The notes: a model not told the origin generated them from the sequence alone. Shown: positions 19,554 to 29,942, counted from the stretch's first letter. The stretch: DNA of 64,000 bases from Halopolyspora algeriensis (GCF_003337235.1 NZ_QPJC01000001.1:586353-650352); one strand, 5' to 3'. A program made the numbers and translations.

Positions 19554-20456
19554 GTGGGTTCGCCCGAGGCCCCTGCCGCGCCGCCACCGGATCGGCGAGG
19601 AGAACGTCTCCGCGCTGCCACGCGCGTGGCAGGCGAACTCGTGATGACGCTCGGTCTCGTCGTGCTCCTGTTCGTATTCTACGAGCTGTACGTCACGAGC
19701 TGGTTCTCGGCACGCAAGCAGACCGAAGCCACCGAGCGACTGCACGACCGCTGGAAGGACGAAACTCCCCGCCGGATGCCGGTGAAGCCGGAGGATGGCC
19801 GAGGGTTCGCGCAGCTGTACATCCCTGCCCTCGGGGCGGACTACCGCTACACCGTCCTGCAGGGAACCGATCAGGAGACGCTGGCGATCGGACCGGCGCA
19901 TTACACGGGCACGGCGTTGCCCGGCGAGCGCGGCAACTTCGCCGTCGCGGGCCATCGGATCGGCCGGGGAGCCCCGTTCGGCGACCTCGACCAGCTCCGG
20001 TCCTGTGATGCCCTGATCGTGGAGACCGCCTCGCAGTGGTACGTCTATCGCGTCCTGCCGATGCGGCACGAAGTGGCGGATTGGGCTTCTCGTGGTGGAA
20101 GCTCCTCCCGGGGACCTGCAAAACCGGATGCGGCCGGCGGAGCGGATCAGCGTGCGGCGGAGACGCGATGCAAGGGAGTGGCTCCGATCGGGGGGCCGTA
20201 TGCGGAAGTGGTCGGCCGGCGGATCGTGCAGCCTCACCAGAGTGAGGTCATTCTGCCCGTACCGGGTAAGCAGGGTGCCGAAGTACCGCCGGAACGGCGA
20301 ACGCGGTTGATCACGTTGACGACATGTCACCCGCGTTTCTCGGCGGAGAAGCGGCTGATCGTGCACGGTGTGCTGACCAAGCGCTACCCGAAGGTGTCGT
20401 CGCGCCCGGGGCTGCGGCCACCGGAACTGCGCTCACCGGAACCGGGGGAGGGGTGA
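19554..20456 (+). CDS. Class E sortase
   Basis: Class E sortases are actinobacterial membrane transpeptidases that anchor LAxTG-type proteins to the cell wall. The 300-residue protein has one N-terminal membrane anchor (LVMTLGLVVLLFVFYELYVT). The catalytic domain has His in NFAVAGHRIGRGAPFGDLDQ, Cys in LITLTTCHPRFSAEKR and a downstream Arg in the same strand. The start is GTG (19554) after GAGAAGGGAG. It sits between crgA and a tiny membrane protein, upstream of pabA. No obvious sorting substrate is encoded in this window. Confidence 0.93.
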   Translation: MGSPEAPAAPPPDRRGERLRAATRVAGELVMTLGLVVLLFVFYELYVTSWFSARKQTEATERLHDRWKDETPRRMPVKPEDGRGFAQLYIPALGADYRYTVLQGTDQETLAIGPAHYTGTALPGERGNFAVAGHRIGRGAPFGDLDQLRSCDALIVETASQWYVYRVLPMRHEVADWASRGGSSSRGPAKPDAAGGADQRAAETRCKGVAPIGGPYAEVVGRRIVQPHQSEVILPVPGKQGAEVPPERRTRLITLTTCHPRFSAEKRLIVHGVLTKRYPKVSSRPGLRPPELRSPEPGEG

Positions 20457-20615
20457 ATGTACGCCTGGATCTGGCGCAAGCTACCGGGCGCGACCGGGAT
20501 CAAACTCGTCGAGGCGGCGCTGTTGGTGGTCGTGGTGGTGGCGCTGTTGCTGTTCGTGGTTTTCCCGTGGATCGAGCCCACCCTTCCCTTCACCGACCCC
20601 ACCGCGGGCTCGTGA
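20457..20615 (+). CDS. Small membrane protein downstream of sortase
   Basis: A 52-residue protein: MYAWIWRKLPGATGIKLVEA, then a strongly hydrophobic helix (ALLVVVVVALLLFVVFPWIE) and a short tail ending in TAGS. The ATG follows the sortase TGA with no gap, so translation is coupled. Small proteins of this kind between sortase E and pabA recur in actinobacteria. Function is unknown; a partner role for the sortase is only inferred from position. Confidence 0.8.
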   Translation: MYAWIWRKLPGATGIKLVEAALLVVVVVALLLFVVFPWIEPTLPFTDPTAGS

Positions 20616-20704
20616 GCGAGCAGCGTGCCGAAAGGCGCCGCTCACGGGTCGGTGCGGCCCGGCGTGTCGACGAACACGGAAGGGGAAGCACGTAGGCTGT
20701 CGAT

Positions 20705-21346
20705 GTGCGCGTATTGGTGGTCGACAACTACGACAGCTTCGTCTACAACCTGGTGCAGTATCTTGCCCAGTTGGGTGCCGACTGCGTCGTGCGTCGCAAC
20801 GACGTGGTGACCGACGCCGAGGTCACCGAGTCGGACGGTGTGCTGCTCAGCCCCGGACCGGGCACGCCGCAGCGTGCGGGTCGCTCGATGGAGCTCGTCG
20901 AACAATGCGCGCAGCAGCACAAGCCGATGCTCGGGGTGTGCCTGGGACATCAGGCGATGGGGGCGGCCTGGGGTGGCACCGTCGAACGAGCACCGGAGCT
21001 GCTGCACGGCAAGACCAGCGAGATTTCCCACGAGGGCGGCGGCGTTTTCGCCGGCCTACCGCGGCCCTTCCTGGCCACGCGCTATCACTCCCTGATCGTG
21101 CGGGCGGACACGGTGCCCGATGAGTTCGAGGTCACCGGCCGCACCCGGTCCGGGATCGTGATGGGCATGCGGCACCGCAGCCTGCCGATGGAGGGCGTGC
21201 AGTTCCATCCCGAGTCGGTGCTGACCGATGGCGGCCACCGGATGCTGGCGAACTGGATGGCCGGTGCCGGCCACCCGGCCGACGAGCACACTGTCGACAC
21301 CCTCGAGCGGGGTATGCGGGAGGTCGCCGCCGGCGCTGTGCGGTGA
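20705..21346 (+). CDS. pabA: Aminodeoxychorismate/anthranilate synthase glutamine amidotransferase subunit
   Basis: This class I glutamine amidotransferase supplies ammonia to PabB or TrpE for folate or tryptophan synthesis. The 213-residue protein starts MRVLVVDNYDSFVYNLVQYL. It has the nucleophile Cys in MLGVCLGHQAMG, the oxyanion segment LLSPGPGTPQRAG and the His-Glu pair in VQFHPESVLTDGG. There is no partner subunit nearby, so PabA and TrpG cannot be separated by context; its genomic position equals Rv0013. The start is GTG. Confidence 0.93.
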   Translation: MRVLVVDNYDSFVYNLVQYLAQLGADCVVRRNDVVTDAEVTESDGVLLSPGPGTPQRAGRSMELVEQCAQQHKPMLGVCLGHQAMGAAWGGTVERAPELLHGKTSEISHEGGGVFAGLPRPFLATRYHSLIVRADTVPDEFEVTGRTRSGIVMGMRHRSLPMEGVQFHPESVLTDGGHRMLANWMAGAGHPADEHTVDTLERGMREVAAGAVR

Positions 21347-21384
21347 GCGCCGAGGTGATCGTGCTCGGCTCCTGCTCTCGGCAG

Positions 21385-21423
21385 CCGGGTTTCGCGGAGA
21401 ACGTTCCGGTGTGAAAAACCCGG
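21385..21423. terminator. Possible bidirectional terminator between convergent genes
   Basis: CCGGGTTT (21385-21392) pairs with AAACCCGG (21416-21423) across a 23-base loop, between the convergent pabA and NTF2-like genes. The stem is short and the loop long, so support is modest. Confidence 0.35.
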
Positions 21424-21831
21424 TCAACGTAGCCGGTCGAGAGCTGATTGCCAGGCCACGCGCAGCGGGTGGGTGTCGTAGACGAAACGCAGCTCGGCGA
21501 TCAGTCCCTCGTCGTTGATGGTGATGACATCGATGCAGTCGAAGCTCGGTGGAGTTTCGGCTCCGGCCGTCCAGTCGTAGCGGAATCTCACGGCGGCGCG
21601 CCGCGGATCGTCGGTGGAGACGAACAGCTCCTGGGCCGTGATCGTGGCGCGCTGCAGGGTCGCTGCGAGCTCCGGATAGAACTCCCGTGCGGGAATATCG
21701 CCCTGCATCGGTGAGGACACCACACCGTCGGTGGCGAACAGTGCCAGCACTCCCGGCACATCCCCGGCATCGAGCCGCTGCAGGTAGCGCTCGACCGTAT
21801 CCGAGACGTGTTCGTGAGTCACCGGCGTCAT
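21424..21831 (-). CDS. NTF2-like / ketosteroid isomerase-fold protein
   Basis: The 135-residue protein (MTPVTHEHVSDTVERYLQRL) has the cone-shaped NTF2-like pattern: N-terminal helices, DAGDVPGVLALFATDGVVSS, and C-terminal strands (IDVITINDEGLIAELRFVYD). SnoaL/ketosteroid isomerase-type proteins use this fold for enzyme or binding roles. The substrate is unknown. The ATG at 21829-21831 was chosen; an earlier start would extend it by poorly conserved residues. It lies just downstream of pknB on the same strand, 77 bases away. Confidence 0.82.
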   Translation of the reverse strand: MTPVTHEHVSDTVERYLQRLDAGDVPGVLALFATDGVVSSPMQGDIPAREFYPELAATLQRATITAQELFVSTDDPRRAAVRFRYDWTAGAETPPSFDCIDVITINDEGLIAELRFVYDTHPLRVAWQSALDRLR

Positions 21832-21908
21832 GCTGGTCACTTTAGAACACGTCCGCAAAAGCGCGTGGGGCGCGACCCCGCCGGGTCGCCGGCCACGTTG
21901 CGACGGGT

Positions 21909-23864
21909 TCAACCGAAGGACGGGAACAGCCCGCCCTGTGAGGAGCTCGGGCTCGCCCCGTAGTCACCGATGTAGAGCGTGATCGGCTGATCCTTACCGA
22001 TCGCCGACCCTGCCGCGGGGGAGCTTCCGACCACCTTGTCGTCCATGGACTCGTCATTGGTCGCCTGCTTGCGGGTACTGAGATCACCGTTCCATCCGGC
22101 CTGTTCCAGGGCGTCCTCGGCTTCGGACTCCGACAGGCCCGTCAGGTCGGGCACGGTGATCTGCGAACCATTGGAGACGCTGAGCGTGATCTCACTGCCC
22201 GGGCGTACGCTCGAACCGGCCGACGGGTTCTGGGAGATCACCGTGCCCGCCGGTTTCGGTGAGTCCACCTCTTTGCTGGTGACGGTGAACCCGGCCGATT
22301 CCAGAGTGCTGGTTGCGTCGGCGAGGGACTGACCGCCGACATCGGGGACGCTCTTCTTCTCGATCGCCTTGCCGACGGTCACGGTGATCATGGTTCCCTG
22401 GTCCACTGAACCCGTCTCACTCTGGCTCAGGATGGTGCCGACCTTGTCGGAATCGGTGACTTCCGTTTCCTTCGGGGTGAAGTTGAGCGCCAGACCGACA
22501 CCGCGGAGTGCCTTCTGCGCCTCCGACATCGTCATGCCCGTCAGATCGGGCACGTCGACCTGCTTCGGTCCCGTCCCCTTGAACAGATACACCTGGGTGC
22601 CGATGGCGTATTGCCGGTTCGCCGGTGGCTTCTGCCGGACGACGCGCCCCTCGTCGGCGGGTGAGGACGGTTGTTCGCGGATCATCACCTGGAATCCGGC
22701 CTCGGCGGCCGAATTGCGTGCGACAGCGATCTCCTGCCCCACGTAGTTGCCGAGGGTGATCTGCTTCGGGCCCGAGGGTTCGGCGGTCATGATCGTGGCC
22801 AGCCATGCCGCGAGGGCGAACACCCCGAGACACACCGCGGTGACCAGGCCGATCACCCAGCGCTTGCGGCGCTTGCGGCGATGGACCTGCTCGAGGTCCT
22901 CCTCGTCGGGGCGGGCGACCTCCTCCGGCCAGTGCTGTCGCGTCTCGGCCACCTGGGTGGCCGAGGAGCCGCCCATCATCGCGGTGCGCTCTTCGGCGGA
23001 CATGACCATCGGAGCGTTCGGGCGCTGGCCGGACAGCACACGGATCAGGTCGGTGCGCATGTCGGCGGCCGATTCGTAGCGGTTGGCCGGATTCTTGCTC
23101 AATGCCTTGAGCACCACGGCATCCAGCGAGGCCGGAACCTGCTCGTTGTGGTCCGAGGGTTTGCTGGGCTCTTCCCGCACGTGCTGATAGGCCACCGCCA
23201 CCGGGGAGTCGCCGGTGAACGGCGGTTGCCCGGTGAGCAGTTCGAACAGCACGCAGCCCGCGGCGTAGACGTCGCTGCGGGCGTCCACGGTCTCGCCGCG
23301 CGCCTGCTCCGGTGACAGGTACTGCGCGGTACCGATCACGGCGGCGGTTTGGGTCACCGCGGCCTGTCCGTCGGCGACGGCCCGGGCGATGCCGAAATCC
23401 ATCACCTTCACCGCGCCGGAATCGGTGATCATGATGTTGGCGGGCTTGACGTCGCGGTGCACGATGCCGTGCCGATGACTGAAGTCCAGTGCCGCCGAGG
23501 CGTCGGCCATGACCTCCATCGCCCGGCGAGGAACCAGGGGGCCTTCCGTTTTCACGATGTCCCGGAGAGTCCGCCCGTGGACGTACTCCATGACGATGTA
23601 GGGCAACGCCCCGCTGTCGGAGTCGGTCTCGCCGGTGTCGTAGACGGCGACGATCGCCGGGTGGTTCAGCGCGGCCGCATTCTGCGCCTCGCGGCGGAAG
23701 CGGAGTTGGAACGTGGGGTCGCTGGCGAGGTCGGCCCGCAGCACCTTCACCGCCACATCCCGCCCGAGTCGGACGTCACGGCCGCTGTGCACCTCCGACA
23801 TGCCGCCGTAGCCGAGTGTTTCCCCGAGCTCGTAACGGTTGGAGAGAAGTCGTGGTGAGCTCAT
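21909..23864 (-). CDS. pknB: Ser/Thr protein kinase PknB with PASTA domains
   Basis: PknB is the essential actinobacterial receptor-like kinase that senses peptidoglycan fragments and controls growth and division. The 651-residue protein has a Gly-rich loop ([12 protein letters not shown]), VAVKVLR, the catalytic [11 protein letters not shown] and VMDFGIARA, and an activation loop with several Thr. A single membrane helix follows (about residues 338-357), then four extracellular PASTA repeats (e.g. [48 protein letters not shown]). ATG 23862-23864 overlaps the pknA stop as ATGA, which decides the start. It is the last gene of the fhaA-to-pknB operon. Confidence 0.97.
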   Translation of the reverse strand: MSSPRLLSNRYELGETLGYGGMSEVHSGRDVRLGRDVAVKVLRADLASDPTFQLRFRREAQNAAALNHPAIVAVYDTGETDSDSGALPYIVMEYVHGRTLRDIVKTEGPLVPRRAMEVMADASAALDFSHRHGIVHRDVKPANIMITDSGAVKVMDFGIARAVADGQAAVTQTAAVIGTAQYLSPEQARGETVDARSDVYAAGCVLFELLTGQPPFTGDSPVAVAYQHVREEPSKPSDHNEQVPASLDAVVLKALSKNPANRYESAADMRTDLIRVLSGQRPNAPMVMSAEERTAMMGGSSATQVAETRQHWPEEVARPDEEDLEQVHRRKRRKRWVIGLVTAVCLGVFALAAWLATIMTAEPSGPKQITLGNYVGQEIAVARNSAAEAGFQVMIREQPSSPADEGRVVRQKPPANRQYAIGTQVYLFKGTGPKQVDVPDLTGMTMSEAQKALRGVGLALNFTPKETEVTDSDKVGTILSQSETGSVDQGTMITVTVGKAIEKKSVPDVGGQSLADATSTLESAGFTVTSKEVDSPKPAGTVISQNPSAGSSVRPGSEITLSVSNGSQITVPDLTGLSESEAEDALEQAGWNGDLSTRKQATNDESMDDKVVGSSPAAGSAIGKDQPITLYIGDYGASPSSSQGGLFPSFG

Positions 23865-25600
23865 CGCTGCGTAGTTCCGATCCTTGTCCACGGTCGTCCC
23901 ATCATGCTGACCCGCATTTCCGTGGCAGCCGATGTCCCTTCGACAGCTCGCTGCCCAGCGGGCGCACAGTGCGCGGTCCCCCCGACTTCATCGACATGTG
24001 CTGTTCGCCGGTCTGCTGGTGGTTGCTTCGTCACCGGTAACTCCATCGCCGGTGACCCCGCTACGGGGAGCCACACCGGTCGGCCGGTTTCCTGCCGGTG
24101 CCGTATCGGCTGCCCCGGATGCGGTATCCGGGCATGCGCAGGGCGGGCAGCGTTGCCCACCGCGTGGATATCCCGGCTCGATTCATGATGCCGTAGCGCA
24201 GTCTGGACCAAATGCTCGACGGAATCCAGGTCGATGAATCTCACATCGGCATCGGGACGGGCGCTGCGATCCCGGTCCTCGGCGAACGCTGCCGCCGGTC
24301 GCTCGGAAACGGCCGCTTTCGGTAACGATCGGTTCTGCGTGAGCACTCGCCAAGCTGCCGCGCTCGTGACGGCCAGCACCACGATGATCACAACGACCAG
24401 GAATACCCACAGTCCTCCTCGGTTCGCACGCTCGGACCGCAGCATCGGCGACGCCGCCTGGAGCGGTCCGGTCCGGGACGCTCCCCCTTGGGGTGGGATC
24501 GCTCCGGACGGGTATGCGTTACCCGGATGCTGCATCCCCCCACTGGTGGGCGGTACTCCGACCGAGGGAGGTGCTGCAGCCGGAAGGCTCGGTGGAGGAC
24601 TCGGAACAACCATTCCCGCGGCCGGTGGGTGCTGCGGCATTCCCCGTCCACCGGAGGGGCGGGGCGGTCCCACCTCGTGCACCACCGTGTTCCCCTGCTG
24701 GAGCTGCTGCTGGGGCTGCTGTTGGGAGGGCACGGCGGCCAGCGCGGCGGGGGCGGGCAACGGGCCGCCCGCCCGCACGCTGGCCACCGCGTTCGCGAAC
24801 TCCCCTCCGCTGCTGTAGCGGTAGCGCGGATCCTTGACCAGAGTTGCCTCGATGAGGGCGCGCACGTGCCGGGGAATGTCCGGGGGCAGCAGCGGCGCCA
24901 CTTCGCGGATGTGCATCATCGCGACCGTGACCGCATTGTCCGACAGGAACGGGCGGTGCCCCTTGAGGCACTCGTACCCCACGACCGCGAGCGAGTAGAC
25001 GTCGCTGGCCGGGATGGCCTCGCTGCCCAGGGCCTGTTCCGGTGAGATGTAGTGCGCGGTGCCCATGACCGTCCCGGAGCGGGTCACCGGCGCCGCGTCG
25101 GCGGCCTTGGCGATCCCGAAGTCGGTGAGTTTGACCGTCCCGCTCGGGGTGACGAGGATGTTGCCCGGCTTGACGTCGCGGTGTACCAGACCACGTTCGT
25201 GTGCGGCCTGCAACGCGCTGCCCGCCTGCTCCAGCATCTCCAGGGTGTGCTCGACGGTGATACGTCCTTCGCGAGCGAGAATCGTGGCCAGTGGCTCGCC
25301 TTCGACGAGTTCCATCACCAGGTAGGCCGTGTCCTCCGGGCCTTCCGCGGTCGCGGACGTTTCCCCGTAATCGTGGACGGCCGCGATACCCGGGTGGTTC
25401 AGCGACGCGGTCGTGCGGGCTTCGGTGCGGAAGCGGTGCAGGAACTCCGCGTCACCACACAGCTCGGGTTTGAGAACCTTGACCGCCACGGTGCGGTCGA
25501 GCCGCACGTCCACGGCCTGCCAGACCTCACCCATACCGCCGACGGCGATACGCCAATCGAGCCGGTAGCGTTCGGCGAGAAGGTGGCCGGAGGTCAGCAC
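23861..25600 (-). CDS. pknA: Ser/Thr protein kinase PknA with unusual long C-terminal tail
   Basis: PknA is the partner kinase of PknB in morphogenesis. The 579-residue protein has the kinase core ([35 protein letters not shown]), a Pro/Gln-rich linker and one membrane helix (about 397-417, [19 protein letters not shown]). A 162-residue tail follows with no PASTA domain. The tail has visibly lower GC at third codon positions and two TTA leucine codons (426 and 521), both outside the norm for this window. Its stop overlaps the pknB start (ATGA), so the tail is translated in the annotated frame. The start is GTG, 3 bases after pbpA. Confidence 0.93.
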   Translation of the reverse strand: MLTSGHLLAERYRLDWRIAVGGMGEVWQAVDVRLDRTVAVKVLKPELCGDAEFLHRFRTEARTTASLNHPGIAAVHDYGETSATAEGPEDTAYLVMELVEGEPLATILAREGRITVEHTLEMLEQAGSALQAAHERGLVHRDVKPGNILVTPSGTVKLTDFGIAKAADAAPVTRSGTVMGTAHYISPEQALGSEAIPASDVYSLAVVGYECLKGHRPFLSDNAVTVAMMHIREVAPLLPPDIPRHVRALIEATLVKDPRYRYSSGGEFANAVASVRAGGPLPAPAALAAVPSQQQPQQQLQQGNTVVHEVGPPRPSGGRGMPQHPPAAGMVVPSPPPSLPAAAPPSVGVPPTSGGMQHPGNAYPSGAIPPQGGASRTGPLQAASPMLRSERANRGGLWVFLVVVIIVVLAVTSAAAWRVLTQNRSLPKAAVSERPAAAFAEDRDRSARPDADVRFIDLDSVEHLVQTALRHHESSRDIHAVGNAARPAHARIPHPGQPIRHRQETGRPVWLPVAGSPAMELPVTKQPPADRRTAHVDEVGGTAHCAPAGQRAVEGTSAATEMRVSMMGRPWTRIGTTQR

Positions 25601-25603
25601 GGT

Positions 25604-27067
25604 TCAGCCACCTCCCTGCAGGCCCGCCCGGATCACGGCGCGTCCGATCGGACCGGCGATCTTGCCGCCGGTGGCGTCGGCGCCCATGTTGCCGCCGTCC
25701 TCCACGATCACGGCGACTGCGATCCTCGGGTTTTCGGCGGGAGCGAAAGCCACGTACCAGCCGTGCGGGTCGGTATTCGCGCCATGCTGGGCGGTGCCCG
25801 TCTTGGAGGCGATCTGGACGCCCGTGATCTTGCCCGTATCACCGGAATACTGTTCGGACTTGACCATCATTTCCCGGAGGGTGTGGGCGATATCCGGCGA
25901 AATGGGCCGGCTCATCCGCTGCGGATCGTGCTTGTCGAGGACCGACATGTCCGGTGCCAGCGTCTTTTCGACCAGGTGCGGCTTCATGAGCGTGCCGTCG
26001 TTGGCGATCGCGGCGGCCATCATGGCGTTCTGCATCGGAGTGACGCGCACATCGCGCTGCCCGATACCGCTCTGGTACAGCGCTGCCGGGCCCGGGATCT
26101 TCCCGAGGTCGGAATTCGCCACTTCCATGGGGATGTACAGGTCCTTGCCGAAGCCGAAGCTCTGCGCGGTCTCCCGGAGCTTCTGCTCACCGACGGCGCC
26201 TGCGACCTCGGCGAACGCGGTGTTGCACGAGCGCGCCATGGCCTCCCACAGCGGCGCGGTCGGCAGCGTGCCGCACGTGCTGTTGCCGTAGTTGGGCAGT
26301 TGCGCGTCGGTGGTCTTCGGCAGTGTGATCGAGGACTTGGCGGTGACCTGCGTGTTGGCGTCGAACTTGCCGGTCTCCAGCGCCGCCGCTGCCGTGATCA
26401 GCTTGAACGTGGAACCCGGAGGATAGGTCTGCAAGATCGCCCGATTGAGCATCGGATCGTGCTCGGCGTTGGTGAGTTCCTGCCACGCCTGCTTCTGCTG
26501 CTCGCGGCGGTGGCCGGCCAGACGGTTCGGATCGTAGGAGGGCGAGTTGGCCATCGCCAGGATCGCGCCGTTCTGCGGGTTCAGCGCGACCACCGATCCC
26601 CGCAGCCCCTTGCTGGTGAGCTGCTGGTGAGCGGCCTGCTGCATCGCCGGATCGATCGTCAGCTCGACGTTGCCGCCCTGCTGCTCGCGGCCCATGACGA
26701 GGTCGGAAAGGCGGGTGAGAGCCAGCGAGTCCGCGGTGCCGTTGAGCACCTCGTTCTTGGCGGACTCGACACCGCTCGAGCCGTAGACGAACGAGTAATA
26801 GCCGGTCACGGGCGCATACAGCGGGCCGTTCGGATAGGTGCGCAGGTACTTCAGTTTGTCGTCGGTGGCCACCGACTCGGCCAGCAGCTTGCCGCCTGCT
26901 GTGATCTGTCCTCGTGGGGTGGAGTACTCCCGATAGAGCATCCGGCTGTTGCGGGAGTCACTGCGCAACTCGTCGGCCCGGATGACCTGCACGTAAGTGA
27001 CGTTGGCCAAAAGAAGGACGATCATGGCCATCATCGCCAGTGCCACCCGCCGCAGCGGTTTGTTCAT
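25604..27067 (-). CDS. pbpA: Penicillin-binding protein A (class B transpeptidase)
   Basis: This class B PBP crosslinks peptidoglycan together with the SEDS polymerase RodA encoded beside it. The 487-residue protein has an N-terminal membrane anchor (VALAMMAMIVLLLANVTYVQ), the PBP dimer/pedestal region (STPRGQITAGGKLLAESV) and the transpeptidase. The nucleophile Ser219 is in PPGSTFKLIT, SCN in ARSCNTAFAEV, and KTG in ASKTGTAQHG (422-425). Its ATG overlaps the rodA stop (ATGA). In M. tuberculosis the product (Rv0016c) is needed for septation and is phosphorylated by PknB. Confidence 0.97.
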   Translation of the reverse strand: MNKPLRRVALAMMAMIVLLLANVTYVQVIRADELRSDSRNSRMLYREYSTPRGQITAGGKLLAESVATDDKLKYLRTYPNGPLYAPVTGYYSFVYGSSGVESAKNEVLNGTADSLALTRLSDLVMGREQQGGNVELTIDPAMQQAAHQQLTSKGLRGSVVALNPQNGAILAMANSPSYDPNRLAGHRREQQKQAWQELTNAEHDPMLNRAILQTYPPGSTFKLITAAAALETGKFDANTQVTAKSSITLPKTTDAQLPNYGNSTCGTLPTAPLWEAMARSCNTAFAEVAGAVGEQKLRETAQSFGFGKDLYIPMEVANSDLGKIPGPAALYQSGIGQRDVRVTPMQNAMMAAAIANDGTLMKPHLVEKTLAPDMSVLDKHDPQRMSRPISPDIAHTLREMMVKSEQYSGDTGKITGVQIASKTGTAQHGANTDPHGWYVAFAPAENPRIAVAVIVEDGGNMGADATGGKIAGPIGRAVIRAGLQGGG

Positions 27068-28497
27068 CGGGGACGCTCCACCAGTTCGGTATGTGCCTCG
27101 GCAATCGGGGCCTGCTTCGGCTTCGGCTTGCTCGGCGCCTGCGGACGGCGTGCGGCATCGGAAATCCGCAGCAGCAGGGCGATCAGCATGTAGTTGGCCA
27201 GCAGCGAGGAACCCCCGGCGGCCAGGAACGGCGTTGTCAGGCCGGTCAGTGGGATCAGGCCGGTGACACCGCCGGCCACCACGAACACCTGGAGCGCCAT
27301 CGCGAAGGACAGGCCGCCCGCCAGCAGCTTACCGAAGGAGTCCCGCACGGCCAGGCTGCTGCGCAAGCCACGCGCCATCAACAGCAGGTACACCATGAAC
27401 AGTGCGGCGAGCCCGAGGAGGCCGAGCTCTTCGGCGACCGAGGCGAGGACGAAGTCGGTTTCGGCATGGGGCACGATTGCGGGCCGTCCACCACCGAGAC
27501 CGGAACCGAAGAGGCCGCCGGTGGCCATGCCGAACAGAGCCTCCCGGAGCTGGTATTGGCTCAGCGGGTTGAGCCAGGCACCCACTCGTTCCTGGACGTG
27601 CCCGAACAGTGGGTAGGCCACGAAGCAACCCGCCGCGAACAGGCTCAGACCGATGGCGATCCACACGGCTCGTTCCGTGGCGATGTAGATCATCACCAGT
27701 ACGATGCCGAAGAACAGCAGGGAGGTGCCCAGGTCGCGCTCCAGCACCACGATGCCGATGGACAGCGTCCAGGCGACCAGAACCGGAGCGAGGTCCCGGG
27801 CCCGCGGGAAATCGATGCCCAGGAAGCGACGCCCCGCCGTGGTGAACAGCTCGCGCTTGGACACCAGGAACGCCGCGAAGAAGATCAGCAGCAGGAGTTT
27901 GGCGAACTCGGCGGGCTGGAAGGACAACGGTCCGATGTAGATCCAGAGCTTCGCACCGTTGATGGTCGGTGCGATGGCACTGGGCAGTACGGCGGGCGCG
28001 GCGAGCGCGACCAGGCCCACCAGCCCGCAGGTGTAGCCGTACTTGGCCAGCGTCCTGTGATCGCGGACGAAAACGAGCACCAGCACGAACAGCACCAGCG
28101 CGATGGCCGTGTAGAGCACCTGGTCCGGGGCGGCGGGGGTCCAGTCCTCCACGCCCTCGGTGGCGTTGCCGAGGTCGACACGGTGGATGATGACCAGTCC
28201 GAGCCCGTTGATGAATGCCACCAGCGGCAGAATCAGCGGGTCGGAGTACGGAGCCCACCGGCGGACGGCCAGATGCGCGAGCCCGAAGAGAGCGAGGAAT
28301 GCCCCCCCGTAGTACAGGATCTGTGGTGTGAGCTGCGCATGCTGGTTGATGGCGACCAGCACCAGCGCCGCCGTGACGACCACGGCGGCGAAGATGAGCA
28401 TGAGCAGCTCGGTCCCGCGTCGAATGGACCCCTGCGGGGCCGGTGCTGCGTCGCCGGAGGTCCTGTCGGCACCGTCTGTGGCGACCGGCTGGGACAT
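27064..28497 (-). CDS. rodA: RodA/FtsW SEDS peptidoglycan glycosyltransferase
   Basis: SEDS proteins polymerise lipid II into glycan strands with a partner class B PBP. The 477-residue polytopic protein has about ten membrane segments (e.g. ELLMLIFAAVVVTAALVLVA) and the SEDS signature around FQPAEFAKLLLLIFFAAFLV. The loops VLERDLGTSLLFFGIVLVMI and ALFGMATGGLFGSGLGGGRP are also present. ATG 28495-28497 shares one base with the pstP stop (TGATG), so expression is coupled. Confidence 0.97.
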   Translation of the reverse strand: MSQPVATDGADRTSGDAAPAPQGSIRRGTELLMLIFAAVVVTAALVLVAINQHAQLTPQILYYGGAFLALFGLAHLAVRRWAPYSDPLILPLVAFINGLGLVIIHRVDLGNATEGVEDWTPAAPDQVLYTAIALVLFVLVLVFVRDHRTLAKYGYTCGLVGLVALAAPAVLPSAIAPTINGAKLWIYIGPLSFQPAEFAKLLLLIFFAAFLVSKRELFTTAGRRFLGIDFPRARDLAPVLVAWTLSIGIVVLERDLGTSLLFFGIVLVMIYIATERAVWIAIGLSLFAAGCFVAYPLFGHVQERVGAWLNPLSQYQLREALFGMATGGLFGSGLGGGRPAIVPHAETDFVLASVAEELGLLGLAALFMVYLLLMARGLRSSLAVRDSFGKLLAGGLSFAMALQVFVVAGGVTGLIPLTGLTTPFLAAGGSSLLANYMLIALLLRISDAARRPQAPSKPKPKQAPIAEAHTELVERPR

Positions 28498-29942
28498 CAG
28501 CTCACCGTCCGGCAGGTGACACCGGGAGTCTGCGTCTGAGGCTGCAGTGGTGTCCCGGTGGGTGAAGGGGTGGGCTTCGAAGTGGATTCGGAGCCGTTCC
28601 GGGCGGGAGTGTTCTGGGCCGTTCCTCCCTGTCGAGTCGGCGGTGGGGCGGTGGAGGCGGTGGTCTTGTCGGTGGGCGATTGCGTCGCTGCCGGGCCGGA
28701 TTCGTCACATGCCGGCAGCAGGGCTGTCATGCGCAATCGCAGCATGGCTTCCCGTGCGCCCTGCAGGCCCTGGAGCTCGGTGATCCCGTTGCGTACGTCG
28801 GGACGTTGGGCTTCCTGCAGGTCGTTGACGCTGATCGGTTGGCAGCCGGGAGAGGCCGAGGCCGGGCAGGAGCCCTCGACCTGCCGGTGCAGCGACAACC
28901 CCAGCATGCTGCCTTGGACACCCTGGAAGATCACCACTTCGTTGGCCTTGTTGACGCCGATGAAGTACTGGTTGAACACCCACCAGCGGCCGGCGAAGAC
29001 GAGTCCGGCCAGCACGGCCAGCACGGCGCCGGTGATCAGCAAGGACCGTAACCAACGCCGGCGTGGCGGCGGGTCCTCGGGCGGCGGGGTTGCCTGCTCC
29101 GGTTGCTGCCGCTGGGGCTGTGGTCTCGTGGCCGCCGATGCCCGTGCCGCAGCGGAGTCCGGCTGCGGCTGGTCTTCTCCGTCCGCGCCCGCGGCGCCGG
29201 CCACGATCGGGGCATCCTCGCCGAACTCGACGTCGACCACGTCGGCGACGATGACCGTGACGTTGTCCGGCCCACCGCCCTTGAGAGCGAGTTCGATCAT
29301 CCGGTCGGCACACTGCTGCGGGTCGCTGATGCGCAACGCCTCCGCGATGGTCTCCTCGCTGACGACGCTGGACAGACCATCGGAGCACAGTAGGTACCGG
29401 TCACCGGACCTGGCTTCGCGCACGGCGAGGCTGGGCTCGACATCATGACCGGTCAGTGCGCGCAACAGCAGTGAGCGCTGCGGATGATTGGCGGCCTCTT
29501 CCTCGGTGATGCGGCCTTCGTCGATCAGCGACTGCACGAAGGTGTCGTCGTGGGTGATCAGGGAGAGATCACCGTCGCGAACCTGGTAGGCACGGGAATC
29601 ACCGATGTGCACGAGGCCGAGCTTGCTGCCCGCGAAGAGCACCGCCGTGAGAGTGGTGCCCATCCCGTCGAGGTCGGGGTCGCTGGCGACCAGTTCGGAG
29701 ATCGCGCTGTTGCCGGAAACCATCGCATCGTGCAGGTGTCCGAGCAGGTCGTCTCCCGGCTCGTCATCGTCGAGCGGTGCGAGCGCCGCGATGACGACTT
29801 TGCTGGCGACCTCACCGGCGGCATGGCCACCCATGCCGTCCGCGAGGGCGAGGAGTCGTGGGCCGGCATAGACCGAGTCCTGGTTGTTGGAGCGCACCAG
29901 GCCACGGTCGCTGCGGGCTGCGTAGTGAAGGACGAGGGTCAT
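28497..29942 (-). CDS. pstP: PP2C-family protein phosphatase PstP
   Basis: PstP is the Mn-dependent phosphatase that reverses PknA/PknB phosphorylation. The 481-residue protein has the PP2C motifs SDRGLVRSNNQDSVYAGP, LALADGMGGHAAGEVAS (metal-binding Asp) and VHIGDSRAYQVRDGDL. Next come ALKGGGPDNVTVIVADV, a membrane helix (SLLITGAVLAVLAGLVFAGR) and an extracellular region ending in a Ser/Thr/Pro-rich tail. Its ATG overlaps the fhaB stop (ATGA). Order and architecture equal Rv0018c. Confidence 0.97.
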   Translation of the reverse strand: MTLVLHYAARSDRGLVRSNNQDSVYAGPRLLALADGMGGHAAGEVASKVVIAALAPLDDDEPGDDLLGHLHDAMVSGNSAISELVASDPDLDGMGTTLTAVLFAGSKLGLVHIGDSRAYQVRDGDLSLITHDDTFVQSLIDEGRITEEEAANHPQRSLLLRALTGHDVEPSLAVREARSGDRYLLCSDGLSSVVSEETIAEALRISDPQQCADRMIELALKGGGPDNVTVIVADVVDVEFGEDAPIVAGAAGADGEDQPQPDSAAARASAATRPQPQRQQPEQATPPPEDPPPRRRWLRSLLITGAVLAVLAGLVFAGRWWVFNQYFIGVNKANEVVIFQGVQGSMLGLSLHRQVEGSCPASASPGCQPISVNDLQEAQRPDVRNGITELQGLQGAREAMLRLRMTALLPACDESGPAATQSPTDKTTASTAPPPTRQGGTAQNTPARNGSESTSKPTPSPTGTPLQPQTQTPGVTCRTVS

